From Astrothelium macrocarpum (lineage: Eukaryota; Ascomycota; Dothideomycetes; Trypetheliales; Trypetheliaceae), in NCBI GenBank assembly GCA_021030915.1, contig JAGEMR010000106.1:38611-102610 (forward strand): a stretch of DNA of 64,000 nt, written 5' to 3'. The translations under genes and the position numbers were made by a program. Shown piece after piece: positions 1 through 10,396 of the stretch. Numbering within the stretch: the stretch's first letter is position 1; every line of letters starts with the position of its first letter. The notes beneath the pieces were generated by a model that saw only the letters and a program-made list of their open reading frames with translations, did no database searches and had not been told where the DNA came from.

Positions 1-1830
1 TGCCTTCAGCGCAAGAACGAAGTCATTACGGAAAGTAGGGCTGTATCGGTCGAGACTGGATTAACCACGTACCACGAGGGAATCGATTCTGTGGATACTG
101 GCCATGTAGACAACGAAGGTCCTTCTGGTTCTCCATGTAACGATGTCAAGGCCACCTTCTATATCACAAGACCAACTCCTGAACCCAGTACACCGGTTGC
201 GCGATCTGGTGAGGTATCGGATTCCGATTTGCTTCCGATGTCCGTGGACTGTGGCATCGACAAGAGCGGCACACAGATTGCTACACCCAGCTCCAAAGAC
301 GATGACTGTATCATTTCGAATAGAGATGATAGGGGTCTCTCTTCAGAAAATCAATCCAATCTTGAGATAAGAAAGCGACATCCATCACCAGTACCCGATA
401 ATTCTGATCCTGACTCAAAACGTAGACGAAGCCATACGTCCACAGAAAATGGGCTTTTCATTCGTAATTCAGATCCAATGGAGGACCTGCAACCAGCAGG
501 CGAAGACTTACCTGGGGATAGCAATCCTCACAGCGCGAACATACGCGACGTATCTCAGCAGATGATTCCTAAAATGGACCCCAAAGACCCACTCTTCTTC
601 GAGAAGTATCACAACTGGGCCGAATCGCGCAAATGCGCTGTAGCAGAAGCTGCCAACGCCAGACAGGGCCAGTTAGGGCAATCTGGAGATGACGGTTCCA
701 AATACAAAATCAATAAGCACCTACAGAAAAACTACTCTTGTCTAGCTTTTTGTGGTCGTCCCGATGAAGAAGAATTAATGATCACCTGCGAGACAGCGGG
801 ACATGAAAATCGCTGGTACCATCTCAGCTGCGTCAACCTTGAAGAGGAACCGGGCGAGGAGGAGTTGTGGTTCTGTCCTGACTGCACAAACAACACTGCT
901 CGAAATTCAGCCAAGCATCCTGTATTCAGCCGTCACACAACGAGCGCCATCCGACCTGGTGTTAATACATTCAAAGAAGACCAAGAATCTTTCAGGGACA
1001 TCAAAGAGCGCGGTCTACGATCCTGGACCGCCCCGTGGAGTATAGAAGAAGAACAATGCGTCATCAACATCATAGAAAGCGTCATTGATGAGCACGAAGC
1101 AAAGTATCCTCCTACCGCAACTGCCCGTCCTGCACGCGACGCACGTAAAGACAAGGATTCCGCTCGGATTGCTCCCGACGCAAGCTCGCGCCCCAAAATC
1201 ACCGGCCGCTTTCGCAACCTCGACGCCCTCTTCACACACATTAGCGACGAACTGTGGAATGAATACGGCTTTGAGCGCAGTCGCTCCTCTATTCGCTCTC
1301 GCTGGGATGGCGTATCTGGGCTGCGCAGCCGCTGTGAAGCCGCTGCAGCTGCCGAAGAGCGCGCACAGGTGCGTAGAGAGAAGGCTGCCGCCGAAGCCGC
1401 CGCCAGAGGAGTACCAGTAACGGCTGTCCTTGGTACGACAGGAAGTGCGGGGGGCGTCAAGCTTGGTGGTTCGATCCCGCAAGGGAACGCGCCCGAGTTT
1501 CGATCAATACGGGGAATCAAGGACGTGGATCGCAGGATGAAGCAGACGCTGGAGAGCAAAGGACTGAGGGGATCGGGCCCGGGGCAGTGTCGAGAGAGGA
1601 AGAAGATTGGATCCTGGGGAAGGAATTGGGTTGGACAGGATGATAGAGGGGTTGCGGGAAAGGGGCAAAGGAGGGGAGGGGAAAGCGCACGTGGAAATAG
1701 GCAGAGAGGGGTGACGAGGGTTGTGGAAGACGATGAGGAGGAAAGCGAGATGGACATTGAGATTGACACGGATGATGACGACGACGATGATGTGGACATC
1801 AAATCTGAAGACATGGAGGATGATGAATAG
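1..1830 (+). CDS. PHD-finger and Myb/SANT-like nuclear protein (5' partial)
   Basis: The frame is open from base 1 to the TAG at 1828-1830. The first ATG-like start offered by ORF calling is only a GTG at 91, so the gene begins upstream of the window. A C4HC3 PHD finger lies at about 736-890: paired Cys (CLAFC), Cys, the H-x-x-C of WYHLSC, then CPDC. PHD fingers of this kind usually read histone H3 tails. At about 1015-1340 a Trp-rich, Arg-rich segment (RSWTAPWSIEEE ... SSIRSRWDG) resembles a Myb/SANT-like DNA-binding module. The N-terminal part is Ser/Asp/Pro-rich and probably disordered, with a basic KRRR patch suitable for nuclear import. The C-terminus is a run of Asp/Glu. The PHD call is strong. 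The Myb-like call is an inference from residue spacing, and the specific chromatin complex cannot be named. Confidence 0.85.
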   Translation, partial: CLQRKNEVITESRAVSVETGLTTYHEGIDSVDTGHVDNEGPSGSPCNDVKATFYITRPTPEPSTPVARSGEVSDSDLLPMSVDCGIDKSGTQIATPSSKDDDCIISNRDDRGLSSENQSNLEIRKRHPSPVPDNSDPDSKRRRSHTSTENGLFIRNSDPMEDLQPAGEDLPGDSNPHSANIRDVSQQMIPKMDPKDPLFFEKYHNWAESRKCAVAEAANARQGQLGQSGDDGSKYKINKHLQKNYSCLAFCGRPDEEELMITCETAGHENRWYHLSCVNLEEEPGEEELWFCPDCTNNTARNSAKHPVFSRHTTSAIRPGVNTFKEDQESFRDIKERGLRSWTAPWSIEEEQCVINIIESVIDEHEAKYPPTATARPARDARKDKDSARIAPDASSRPKITGRFRNLDALFTHISDELWNEYGFERSRSSIRSRWDGVSGLRSRCEAAAAAEERAQVRREKAAAEAAARGVPVTAVLGTTGSAGGVKLGGSIPQGNAPEFRSIRGIKDVDRRMKQTLESKGLRGSGPGQCRERKKIGSWGRNWVGQDDRGVAGKGQRRGGESARGNRQRGVTRVVEDDEEESEMDIEIDTDDDDDDDVDIKSEDMEDDE

Positions 1831-2328
1831 AGCGTTGAAGACATCGACGAAGGGGCAAACGAAGATGATATATCCGGGGAATCCCCAGTTGTCTTTTTTT
1901 TTCCACGGCGAGTGGGCTCCAATACTTCTAGCATGTTTCTCTTGAGTGGTGCGTAATGAGGATGGGGGGCACCTGATGCTACTTTGTGCTTAGAACTTAG
2001 CTTGCTTTAAACAACCGAGACAAATTGAAAGAGCATTATAGAAACGATTAGTCTGCGGAATCGTTTCCAATGTAGCATGGGAAGTGGTCAGCCTTGTTGC
2101 ACAGTCAAGAATAGCAATAAACAGTTACAGACGAAGAACGCTTATGTGTTGGGCTCAAGTTTCTCAATACCAATGATAGATAGAAGTATATTATGGCTAT
2201 TCATTCTAGTTTGACGCGTGCATTAACCTTACGCCAGTGCAATCTTCAGGGATTTGACCAACGCAACGGACTCCAAGTGCTCTGGAGAGCTCAGCACCCG
2301 TGATTCGGTTTGTAATAGAGAGGCTCCC

Positions 2329-2948
2329 TCATGCTTTAACACAGGCCCAGTAATCTTGCCAACCACTTGTCGCATTTCCATTCCACTCGGCGAAGTCTGC
2401 GATAGGAAAGTCATTCTCTTGTGCAAGCGAAGCAGTTGTTTTGCCTGGTGCGATGAGTTCAAACTCCTCGCAAGTACTGATAATATTTGGCATAATGGGT
2501 ACAGGATCTTGTGAGATGTTGTAATGCGTGCCGTAGGGTGGTTGAATTGGGGGCGTGAACTTGTACCACGGCGTGTTGATACAGATTGGAACGTATGCCT
2601 GGAGGTAGCAACCAAGGCCCATGGATGGGTTCCATCGGTAGAATTGCGAGACAGTGAAATTATTGAATTTCTCCGCGATGAGAAGGCAGGTGTCGTTTGG
2701 TTGCACTAGGTAGAATGCGCTGCAGTCTGAGGGTCGAACAGTGCACGCGCATCCGGCATCGACTGAGCAGTACTCAGTGCCTGAGAAATGTCGGTCAGAA
2801 GATGAAAAGTACGTTAATTGGACGGATTCTTACAATTGTTCTGCCGAGGAATGAGGCTATTAGTTTCGAGTTCAGCAGCAGGAAAAGGGGAGCATGTCGC
2901 TGTTGCCACAAGAGCGGTGATAATGAGGGCGCTGAATCTGGAAAACAT
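2329..2948 (-). CDS. Secreted protein with two LysM domains (chitin-binding effector-like)
   Basis: Two exons: 2948-2834 and 2780-2329. The 53-bp intron (2833-2781) has donor GTAAGA, branch CTGAC and a CAG acceptor. The product is 188 aa. Residues 1-20 or so (MFSRFSALIITALVATATCS) form a classic signal peptide, followed by a short linker ending in Pro-Arg. A first LysM is seen around FYLVQPNDTC ... FYRWNPSMG ... YVPICI. A second, more diverged LysM starts at CEEFELIAPG and ends in the DYWACV stretch. LysM domains bind chitin or its oligomers. Small secreted multi-LysM proteins of plant-associated fungi sequester chitin fragments or shield hyphae, but a cell-wall housekeeping role is equally possible. 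Cysteines are numerous (C-x-C and paired), suggesting disulfides. The gene stands alone between intergenic stretches and has a TATA box 113 bp upstream of the ATG. Confidence 0.85.
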
Positions 2949-3060
2949 TGTGATCAAAGATAAAAGATTGGAAGCTTGAACGATGGGATGTTTCTCGGAT
3001 AAACGAAAGACTACGCCTCTTGATTGAGAGCTACAGACCTTACCTCTGGGCAAAAGGCCC

Positions 3061-3068
3061 TTTATATA
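3061..3068 (-). promoter_or_regulatory. TATA box of the LysM gene
   Basis: The reverse strand reads TATATAAA here, about 113 bp upstream of the LysM ATG at 2948. That spacing suits a fungal TATA promoter with a short 5' leader. It is seen in sequence only; the transcription start is inferred. Confidence 0.55.
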
Positions 3069-4279
3069 CTTTTAAGAAAAGCCTCAAGAACAGGCATCAA
3101 CGGCCTGATTATAGCGTGTTTTGCAAAAAAAATTATAGATCTAGGCAGCCTTCCCCGTTAATGCTCTGTCCGACGGTGGTTGCACTTAAAATGCATCTGG
3201 CTGAAGGCTACAACGCGCTACTTCACGAAGCGTAGGCCGCAAAGTGTCTCTGAGAGGCGGAAGAAAGACGGAAATAGGGTTGGAATTCGGGGTTCAAGCG
3301 TTCAGGGTTTTCTCCGCGCAACAGGTGACCCCTATCTCGTATTTACCAGTGAATAAAGCTACATAAAGGACGAGAAATGCACTGGTGCAGGGGAAACGGT
3401 GGCGGGTCGTACCGGCGGAAAATTAAATGATCTAAAATTAGCCTCAAAAATCTCATGATGAGAAAGGCGTCTCCGTGAGTCAAAGAGTTGATGCGCTTGG
3501 CAATAGACACTTGCCAGGGAGCCGTAAGACATAGTTAGGGGACATTCATGCTCCACACACCGCCCAATTGCAGCTGATAATTAGCGGCAAATTTCCACAA
3601 GCAGGTAGAGACAGTTGGCTCATTCAGGGGTATATTGGGAAACGATCCAACCAATGGGAAATGCTCCAGTCAGTCTTCTCTCACAAGAATCAAGCACTTC
3701 CAACGCACTGAGACAAGATACTAGTCTGATATCCATAATCTTCTATATCAATCACGACCCGCGACTTGGCGGTGTAGGTATGCCATGCAACCCTTACCTT
3801 GCACCAGGCTAATGGCTTCGTTCTATTAAAAAAAAAAAAGTCGAATTCAGTCATGAACCGTATGATACGTCCGATTCATCAAAAGACAAGTTACCTGTCT
3901 TTCCTCTTATGTATTTGCTACTCATAGGGGACGTTCTTGTCTGTTCGCATCATTAAGAAATAGACTTTCGGCTTGTCCGTCCATGATGTGGTCTGGCTTG
4001 ATCTGTAGTATTACCCTTAGGATGGTTGTGCCATGGCAGAAATCCGGATTAAGTACATCAAAGAAGTTGATACAGTGTTTCACATAGAAGGGGTGCTCAA
4101 GCTCATGATGAAATTGTCAGCACTTAAGGTAGCACTTCTGTCAGAATAAGACTTGTTGAATGACCTCAGGGTCTACGTGCTATATTGTAGGCTTGCGCCG
4201 TTTGTTCTCCGAAGAGAAAAACCAACAAATATATTGTGAATTTAGAACGATGTAACTTTTGGTGTCCAATACAACATCA
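3069..4279. other. Intergenic, no supported gene
   Basis: About 1.2 kb without a convincing exon on either strand. Short open frames of 65-71 codons lack domain signals and plausible splice partners. A 12-A run lies near 3828-3839. Confidence 0.5.
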
Positions 4280-4642
4280 ATGTTAGAAGTTTATTCACTT
4301 TCTCGAGGGTATACTGTAGAAGTCGAAGTCAGACTCAGGGTCAAGGCCATCGGATGGGATGCCAGCAAAAGAAAATTCGAGTCCAGAGCAAGCATCGGGT
4401 CAGACTAAGGTACCAAACAAGCACGCCGCGCATCGTCACCCAAACGTCGCTCAAAGAGCGAAGTCCGTAAAAGTGCTTCGAACTCAGGAGACGAAAGCGG
4501 TGGGCCTTTTGGAAATATTTTGAGCACTGTCAATAGTCTGTTGTTGGCTCCTAGCCGCATATTGGGTGATATCCTAGGCAGCGGAAGTAGTGGCGGTAAA
4601 AATGGCAGTGGCAGTGATAGTACCGGCAATGTACGCGGCTGA
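4280..4642 (+). other. Possible broken gene: 121-codon frame split by one stop
   Basis: An ATG at 4280 opens a frame of 42 codons closed by TAA at 4406-4408. The same frame then runs open for 77 more codons to TGA at 4640-4642. The second half has protein-like composition: basic (SSPKRRSKSE), then hydrophobic (LLLAPSRILGDILG), then a Gly/Ser-rich tail. It could be a relic of a small protein gene, an exon whose partner I cannot place, or chance. The minus strand also carries a 74-codon frame over part of this stretch, so strand choice is not secure. No family is recognised. Confidence 0.2.
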
Positions 4643-5237
4643 GAGTGATGTTACGTCAATGCCAGTGCTCTGAACATACGGATAGCCAGGCACCAATCAA
4701 ATCTTAAGGGCGATTGAGTTCAAAAGCATTGTCATCAGCAGGACCTCTCCAAGTGCCTTCACCAGAATGCTCACTGCAATCTATATCACAAAAGTCCGGT
4801 CATGGCTCTATTATCCATACTATTTGAGCTAGGCCGTCAAGTTCTATGGAACTGAATGGAAGCAGAATGGTGTCAAGCACCGATGCTATTGAGTTGGGTT
4901 GACATGGAACAACATGAGATAGTATCGGACAGTTTGAGACAAAAATCCGGAATAAAATTTTAGAATGTTGAGCAAGCTTTTTCTGATCCCGGACAGCAAT
5001 TCGCGCTATTACAGAATGCAACATGCTACATCGTGAATTGCAAAACGCATCGTCTGCGAAACACATGTCAGAAAATCTGGTAAGGATGCTGATATGGTGA
5101 TTAATGAATTAACATCTATCAACTCTTGAACCGATGAGTTCTCTCGAATAGGTTCTGCAATTAATAATGATTCCAAATGTCGCAACATGACGTTCGAAGA
5201 GAACTATCAGAAGACCATATTGCAGTGGAGATCTTTA
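4643..5237. other. Intergenic, 3' flank of the secreted repeat gene
   Basis: No supported gene. Short protein-like fragments interrupted by stops on the plus strand could be decayed coding sequence, but nothing is identifiable. Confidence 0.4.
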
Positions 5238-8200
5238 TCACATCCTAGCAGTAGGGAGAGGCTCTCCATTTAGAGCGAGTACCGCAAGGATCAGATACGC
5301 GATACTGCCCTTCAAGTCGCCTACCTGGTCGCTCAACTGCTCAACTGTTTTGATAAAGTCTACAGCATTGAATAGAAACTCGGGCGGAGAGATCTGAGAG
5401 GTCTGGAGGAGATTATTGATGGTTGCTATGTCAGTGGGATTAAGAGAGGTAGCTGCATCCTCAATAGCACCAGGGTCCTGCTATATGGTCAGGAGCCGAA
5501 CCAAGCGGAATTGGTTAAATGAAAAAGATACTTACACTTAGAGAAGCCAGGTTACCGTATAAAGCAGGGTTTTCAATGGCGAGGTCGGATAACATTGCAG
5601 TCATTTCATCTGTTTGGTCAGAGAGCTCCTCGCTTTCGCCAAGATTTTGTGTCGCTGAACCAATGACGTTGTCGACGCTGGCAAGCTGCGTGGGTAGAGC
5701 AGGAAGCCTAGTACTCGAATAAGAACAGTTCTCGTGCGATGCAACAAATGTCCTTCCATCTTACTTACTGGCCAAAGCTTTCCGGGACTAGAGAACTTGT
5801 GGGAAGAGGTAAATCAGGCACGGGGGGTGAAATAGGAACGCCTGGCGGGATAAGAGCACCGCCTGCTGGAACAGAGACGCCTGGAACACCAGCACTTGGG
5901 ATATTTGGTACTGGAATTGGTGGAGTTCCTAACGGAACAGCACCTGCAACATTCGTGGGAATGCTGAGCAACCCAGTCACACTCTGTACTGAAATCTCGC
6001 TGATCACTCCGGACGGCAAAGACGGTACTAGACTACTCGGCACTGCAGGTACACCTGTTGGTATCGATAGAGCACCAGGAAGTATACCGGCTGGTACGGA
6101 GGGTGCCCCAGCCGGCAATCCAGGCACGCTGACCGGTAGAGGAGGGACACCTGTCGGGATAGGCAAGATACCAGCTGGGATACCAGTTGGGACAGGAGGT
6201 ACGCCAGCTAAAACAGATGGAACGCCGCTTGGGATAGGAAGTACGCCAGTTGGCACAGGAGGTACGCCAGTCAAAACAGACGGAACGCCGCTTGGGATAG
6301 GAAGTACACCAGTTGGGACAGGAGGTACGCCAGTTAAAATAGATGGAACACCACTTGGGATAGGAAGTACACCACTTGGCACAGGAGGTATGCCAGTCAA
6401 AACAGATGGAACACCGCTTGGGATAGGAAGTACACCACTTGGGACTGGAGGTAGACTGGCTGGTACCGGAAGTCCAGCGTTTAGTAGGGACGGCGCCCCA
6501 CCTGGCAATGAAGGTACGCCACCGGGTAACGAGGGCAGATTTACACCTGTTGGCAGTGGCCCGATAGCAGGGTCCAGCTCCGGAGCCCGGGGAATAAGTG
6601 CGGGGAGAGTAGGAGAAGGCGCGGGGATATTAGGACCTTGCTGAAATCCGCCCAACGGGATGCCGGTAGGAATGGTGGGAGCAGTTGGCACTGCATTCGA
6701 AGCGGCTTGAGTGGTTTCATCTTGAATGGCGGCTCCGAAGAGGCTAACAATGAAGTTGCGGACTGTCGCGATGACAGCCGCAGTTGCCGGTAGGTTAGAA
6801 ATGATAGAACCTAGCGCACCCAAGTTACTGGGAATAGCTGGAGCAATCGTTGGAGCACTAGGAGACAGAGTGGGAACGGTTGGGTAAATATTGTCCGAAA
6901 ACCCACTTTGACCAGCGACTCCCGGTAGGTTGGCAGAGACAAGTGTACTGAGGGCACCCGCTGAGTTCTGAACGAATGGGATGTTAAGAGTTCCTTGGAC
7001 AAGAGGGCTCAAGGGGCCGGCGGAGATAGGTATTGGAGGCAGAATTGGGCCTGGTGTAACGACCGAGATGCTGGTAGGAACTACACTGGTCAAAAAACTC
7101 GGTTGAGTGACAGTTGGCGCTGAAATCAATGCAGTCGGCAGTGCAGTGAAGTTTGGAGGGGCCGCAAGTGGATTGGAAATGGTTGGACCAGTGATGGCGG
7201 GAACAGTAACGGTTGGACCAGTAATGGTTGGAGCGGAAATGGTTAGAGCAGAAATGGTTGGAGCGGAAATGATTGGCGCAGAGACAACTGGTGATGATAA
7301 TGCAGGAACAGAGAGCGGAGCGGAAACTACTGGAGCCGAAATTGATGGTATTGACGCTGCGGGGGCAGAGAGCGGAGGAGAATTCCCAACAGCTGAAACT
7401 AATGGAGCTGACACTGTAGGAGGAGAGAGCGGAGCGGAGACCACAGGAACTGAGATTGATGGAATTGACAATACAGGAGTAGAGAGCGGAGCGGGTATTC
7501 CAGAAGTTGAAGGTAGCGGGACTGACGCAGAGAGCGGAGCGGAGATTACGGGAATTGAAAGTGATGGAGCTGACAATGCAGGAACAGAAAGCGGAGCGGG
7601 TATTCCGGAAGCTGAAGGTAGCGGGACTGACGCAGCCGGATTGGATACCGGGGCGGAGGCTGCAGGAGCGGAGATTGCTGGAACAGACAATGCGGGAGTT
7701 GAGGCTGCTGGAGGGGACACTACTGGAACCGAGACCGGGGGAACCGAAACTGCTGAGGCCGAGACGGATGGAACCGAGAGTGCTGGACTGGAGACTGGCA
7801 ATGCTGAAACCAATAAAGTAGATACTGCTGGAGCTAGGATTGAGGGAGCAGAAAGGGACGGAACGGAAACTCCAGGAGGAGAAATTGCCGGGGGAGAGAC
7901 TGCTGGGACAGACGCTGTCGGGGTAGATACAGTTGACACAGAGATGGCCAGCGCAGACGTGATCGGGGTAGATACGGCTGGAACCGATACACTCGGGACA
8001 GACGCTGTCGGGGTAGATACAGTTGGCACAGAGATGGCCAGCGCAGACGTGATCGGGGTAGATATGGCTGGAACTGATACACTCGGGACGGATGCTGTCG
8101 GGGTAGATACAGTTGGCACAGAGATGGCCAGCGCAGACGTGATCAGGGTAGATATGGCTGGAACCGATACACTCGGGACAGATGCTGTCGGGGTAGATGG

Positions 8201-8749
8201 ACTTGGCACAGAAATAGCCAGCGTAGACGTGATCAGGGTAGATACAGCTGGAACCGATACACTCGGGACAGACGCTGTCGGGGTAGATGCAGTTGGCACA
8301 GAGATGGCCAGCGCAGACGTGATCAGGGTAGATACGACTGGAACCGATACTTTCGGGACAGACGCTGCAGGAGAGGAGACCGAGGGGATGGAAACCGTTG
8401 GAGCGGACGCTGCTGGAATAGAGACTGCTGGAGGCGATACTGAAGGAAGAGTGCCAGTCGATGAACTCGGGGGGGTTCCTGCTGAGAAAGTAGTCGTGCT
8501 TAAGCCGACACTAGCAACAGGAACAGGAACGCCAACAGCAGCGCCACTTGGGACTGCTGTAGTTGCAGCTGCACCATTAGGCACTATAGGAGTGGTTGTA
8601 TGGGCGCCGACAGTTGCAACAACAGTGCCAGCTGCACCTACACTGACTCTGGTATTAACGACAATAGGTTGGACCTGAGGTAAAGCCCATGCCGAAACTT
8701 CATTTCGTAGGACCAAGAGCCAAATGCAAAAGAGTGCATTGAAAGACAT
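5238..8749 (-). CDS. Large secreted Pro/Ser/Val tandem-repeat protein
   Basis: Three exons: 8749-5769, 5707-5536 and 5477-5238. Introns of 61 and 58 bp have GTAAGT donors and TAG/CAG acceptors. The product is 1130 aa. I start at the ATG at 8749 because it opens a signal peptide (MSFNALFCIWLLVLRNEVSAWA) rather than at the longer upstream frame. Most of the chain is Ser/Pro/Val/Ala repeats: about 30-residue units in the first half (SVPAVSTPITSALAISVPT type) and 21-residue units later (GVPPVPTGVLPIPSGVPSV type). The C-terminal 137 residues are quite different: acidic, helical-looking and non-repetitive, ending NGEPLPTARM, and they are only reached through the two introns. No catalytic domain and no GPI signal are visible. 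It is probably an extracellular or cell-wall-associated structural, adhesive or hydrophobic-surface protein, but the function is unknown. Confidence 0.8.
6195..6460 (-). repeat. 63-bp coding minisatellite (21-residue protein repeat)
   Basis: The motif ggaggtacgccag recurs at 6195, 6258, 6321, 6384 and, diverged, 6447: an exact 63-bp period. Each unit encodes 21 residues of the secreted repeat protein in frame, so copy-number change would alter protein length without breaking it. Confidence 0.9.
7921..8370 (-). repeat. 90-bp coding minisatellite (30-residue protein repeat)
   Basis: Five units start at 7921, 8011, 8101, 8191 and 8281, each beginning gggtagat, an exact 90-bp period. Copies differ by a few substitutions only, so the array is recent or is homogenised by unequal exchange. 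It lies in the N-terminal half of the secreted repeat protein. Confidence 0.92.
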
Positions 8750-9190
8750 GTTGCAAGACCAAACCAAAGGGATGAAAGAGCGATTATGTTCTCCAGACTG
8801 GCCAACGAACTTACGAAGCAAGACTGTCTTCAGTAGCCACTGGAGAGATTGGGTGGTTAGTCAATCTGAAGCCACCAGTAAGCGTCTTATAAAAGACGTG
8901 CCCTTTCTTGTGCATGCAAAATTGATGCGGCTACATTTTTGCCAATGGTCAGGAAATTACGGAGTATTTACCGAACCATTCACAGCACACGAACAGGCGC
9001 CTGGATGCTACTCATACTCGATGTGTCCCTCTTTCGCTCAAGGCGGCTCCCTTGCATGCGAACTTTCCATGTTGGTCGATGACGTTTGAGCGATATTTCC
9101 GCGGACAGTGAGGAATGTGGGGATGATTTGAACAAACTGGGTTGCGAAGAATGTGCCAGAGGGAGTGGCATGGGAAGTGGTGACTATTGG
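8750..9190. other. Intergenic, upstream of the secreted repeat gene
   Basis: About 440 bp holding the promoter/leader of the repeat gene (read leftwards) and the end of the SUZ-domain gene. No further gene seen. Confidence 0.5.
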
Positions 9191-10079
9191 TTAAGGTTGA
9201 AGTCTTCCACCCCTGCCTGCGAAGCCAAACCCGCCTCGGCCGCTGCCATCAGGTCCACGGGGAGCTCGTATAGGCTGGCCCTCTCCTGGTGTTGTTGGTC
9301 GCGATGGGTTATCGGCTCCCGCTGCGTCACGCTTCTGTACGTAGATGGATGTTGGCTTCGGCGAATATGTAGGATCAAATAATTGCTTGCCCTGACTTCC
9401 CGGTCTTGAAGGCGACTGGTCTGCGGATGAAGTGTTTTGGCTATCACCACGATTGCTACCTCCCCTACCTCTAACTCGCCGGCTCGAAGGCTTGTTGCTT
9501 TGACCTGCTGCATTTGAGCCTCCTCTTGGTGACACTGTCCGACTTGTTGAAGCATCTGATGCTACGTCTGGAGTGCCAAATATCTTCTCTCGCGCCTCTG
9601 CATATTTGCGCTGTTTTTCCTCACGTTCTCGCTGAGCCTTTGCTTGTCTCTCGGCGAAGGTCATGGCTTGCTGCTTGCGGGCCTCCTCTTCACTGTCGTC
9701 TTCGTCTTCCAAGGCCAGGCTTGCTATTCCGGCAGCTGGATCGTTTTTTGGTACAATCTTGGACTGCGGTTTCCTACTCAGCACTTTCACAGCTGGCTTG
9801 AACTCTGCCTTAAGGGGAGGCTGTCCTTTTGCATTTAGGAAATGGAAGTCTTGCGAGGACTCGGCGAGATCCCATAGTTGCTTGTTTTCCTTTGCATGCT
9901 GCTCTCGGCGCTCTGCTTTGGATATTTTCAAGGCTTCCGGAGGAGGTGCAGGCTTCTTGTCTTGCTTCTATGGAGGCGAAAAATCAGAAATGATCAGATT
10001 TGTGTTCGACTGTGCATACGTCTGCCAAAGTCTCCCAATCATCGTCCCATGCATCGGGAACTACAGTCCCAGTAGCCAT
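9191..10079 (-). CDS. SUZ-domain RNA-binding protein (SZRD1-like)
   Basis: Two exons: 10079-10020 (MATGTVVPDAWDDDWETLAD) and 9967-9191, separated by a 52-bp intron (GTATGC donor, TAG acceptor). The product is 278 aa. The short acidic/Trp N-terminus joined to a KxxKKPAPPP linker is the layout of animal SZRD1 and its fungal relatives. A SUZ domain lies around FAERQAKAQREREEKQRKYA followed by EAREKIFG, the conserved end of SUZ, a helix that binds RNA. The C-terminus is RG-rich and ends GRGGFGFAGRGGRLQP, matching the SUZ-C type tail. It is probably a cytoplasmic mRNP protein, though targets are unknown. The gene diverges from its right-hand neighbour across 317 bp. Confidence 0.85.
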
Positions 10080-10396
10080 AGGGCTAGTAGTCCAAGATAC
10101 AAATATAGAGACCAGTGTAAACAGAAAACGATTTTTACTGAAACCTTTCTCGCAAAAGCATCGAAAGTTGAAAAGCAAATACGAGGAAATGCAGGGTCGA
10201 ACTGATGTGGCGCTTTGAAGTGCGGGATGGAGCGTAAATAGTGGATCGACCGCCGAACAAGCTTCAAACCTACCCCTCAGCCTATCACCTATCACCTATC
10301 ACATTGTGCTTGAGAAAGCAAGAGCTTGGGTCAGGTGCAGGGCATACACTCCCTGATCTACTTTGCCAATTTCTCCATACAACTTGCAACGTCACA
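10080..10396. promoter_or_regulatory. Bidirectional promoter between SUZ-domain gene and unknown gene
   Basis: 317 bp separate two divergent start codons (10079 minus, 10397 plus). It contains three perfect head-to-tail copies of the heptamer CCTATCA at 10281-10301, roughly 100 bp upstream of the plus-strand ATG. Their role is unknown. Confidence 0.5.

Noticed and set aside
933..1934. 333-codon minus frame opposite the PHD gene
   Set aside because: Ser/Leu-rich complement of the acidic and basic coding regions; no domain, and the PHD finger lies on the other strand.
5739..6644. 301-codon plus-strand Gly/Thr repeat frame
   Set aside because: Same reason: antisense of the 63-bp coding array.
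7107..8678. 523-codon plus-strand frame over the secreted repeat gene
   Set aside because: It is the antisense shadow of an in-frame repeat array. The minus strand has a signal peptide, phase-consistent introns and a structured C-terminus; the plus frame has none.
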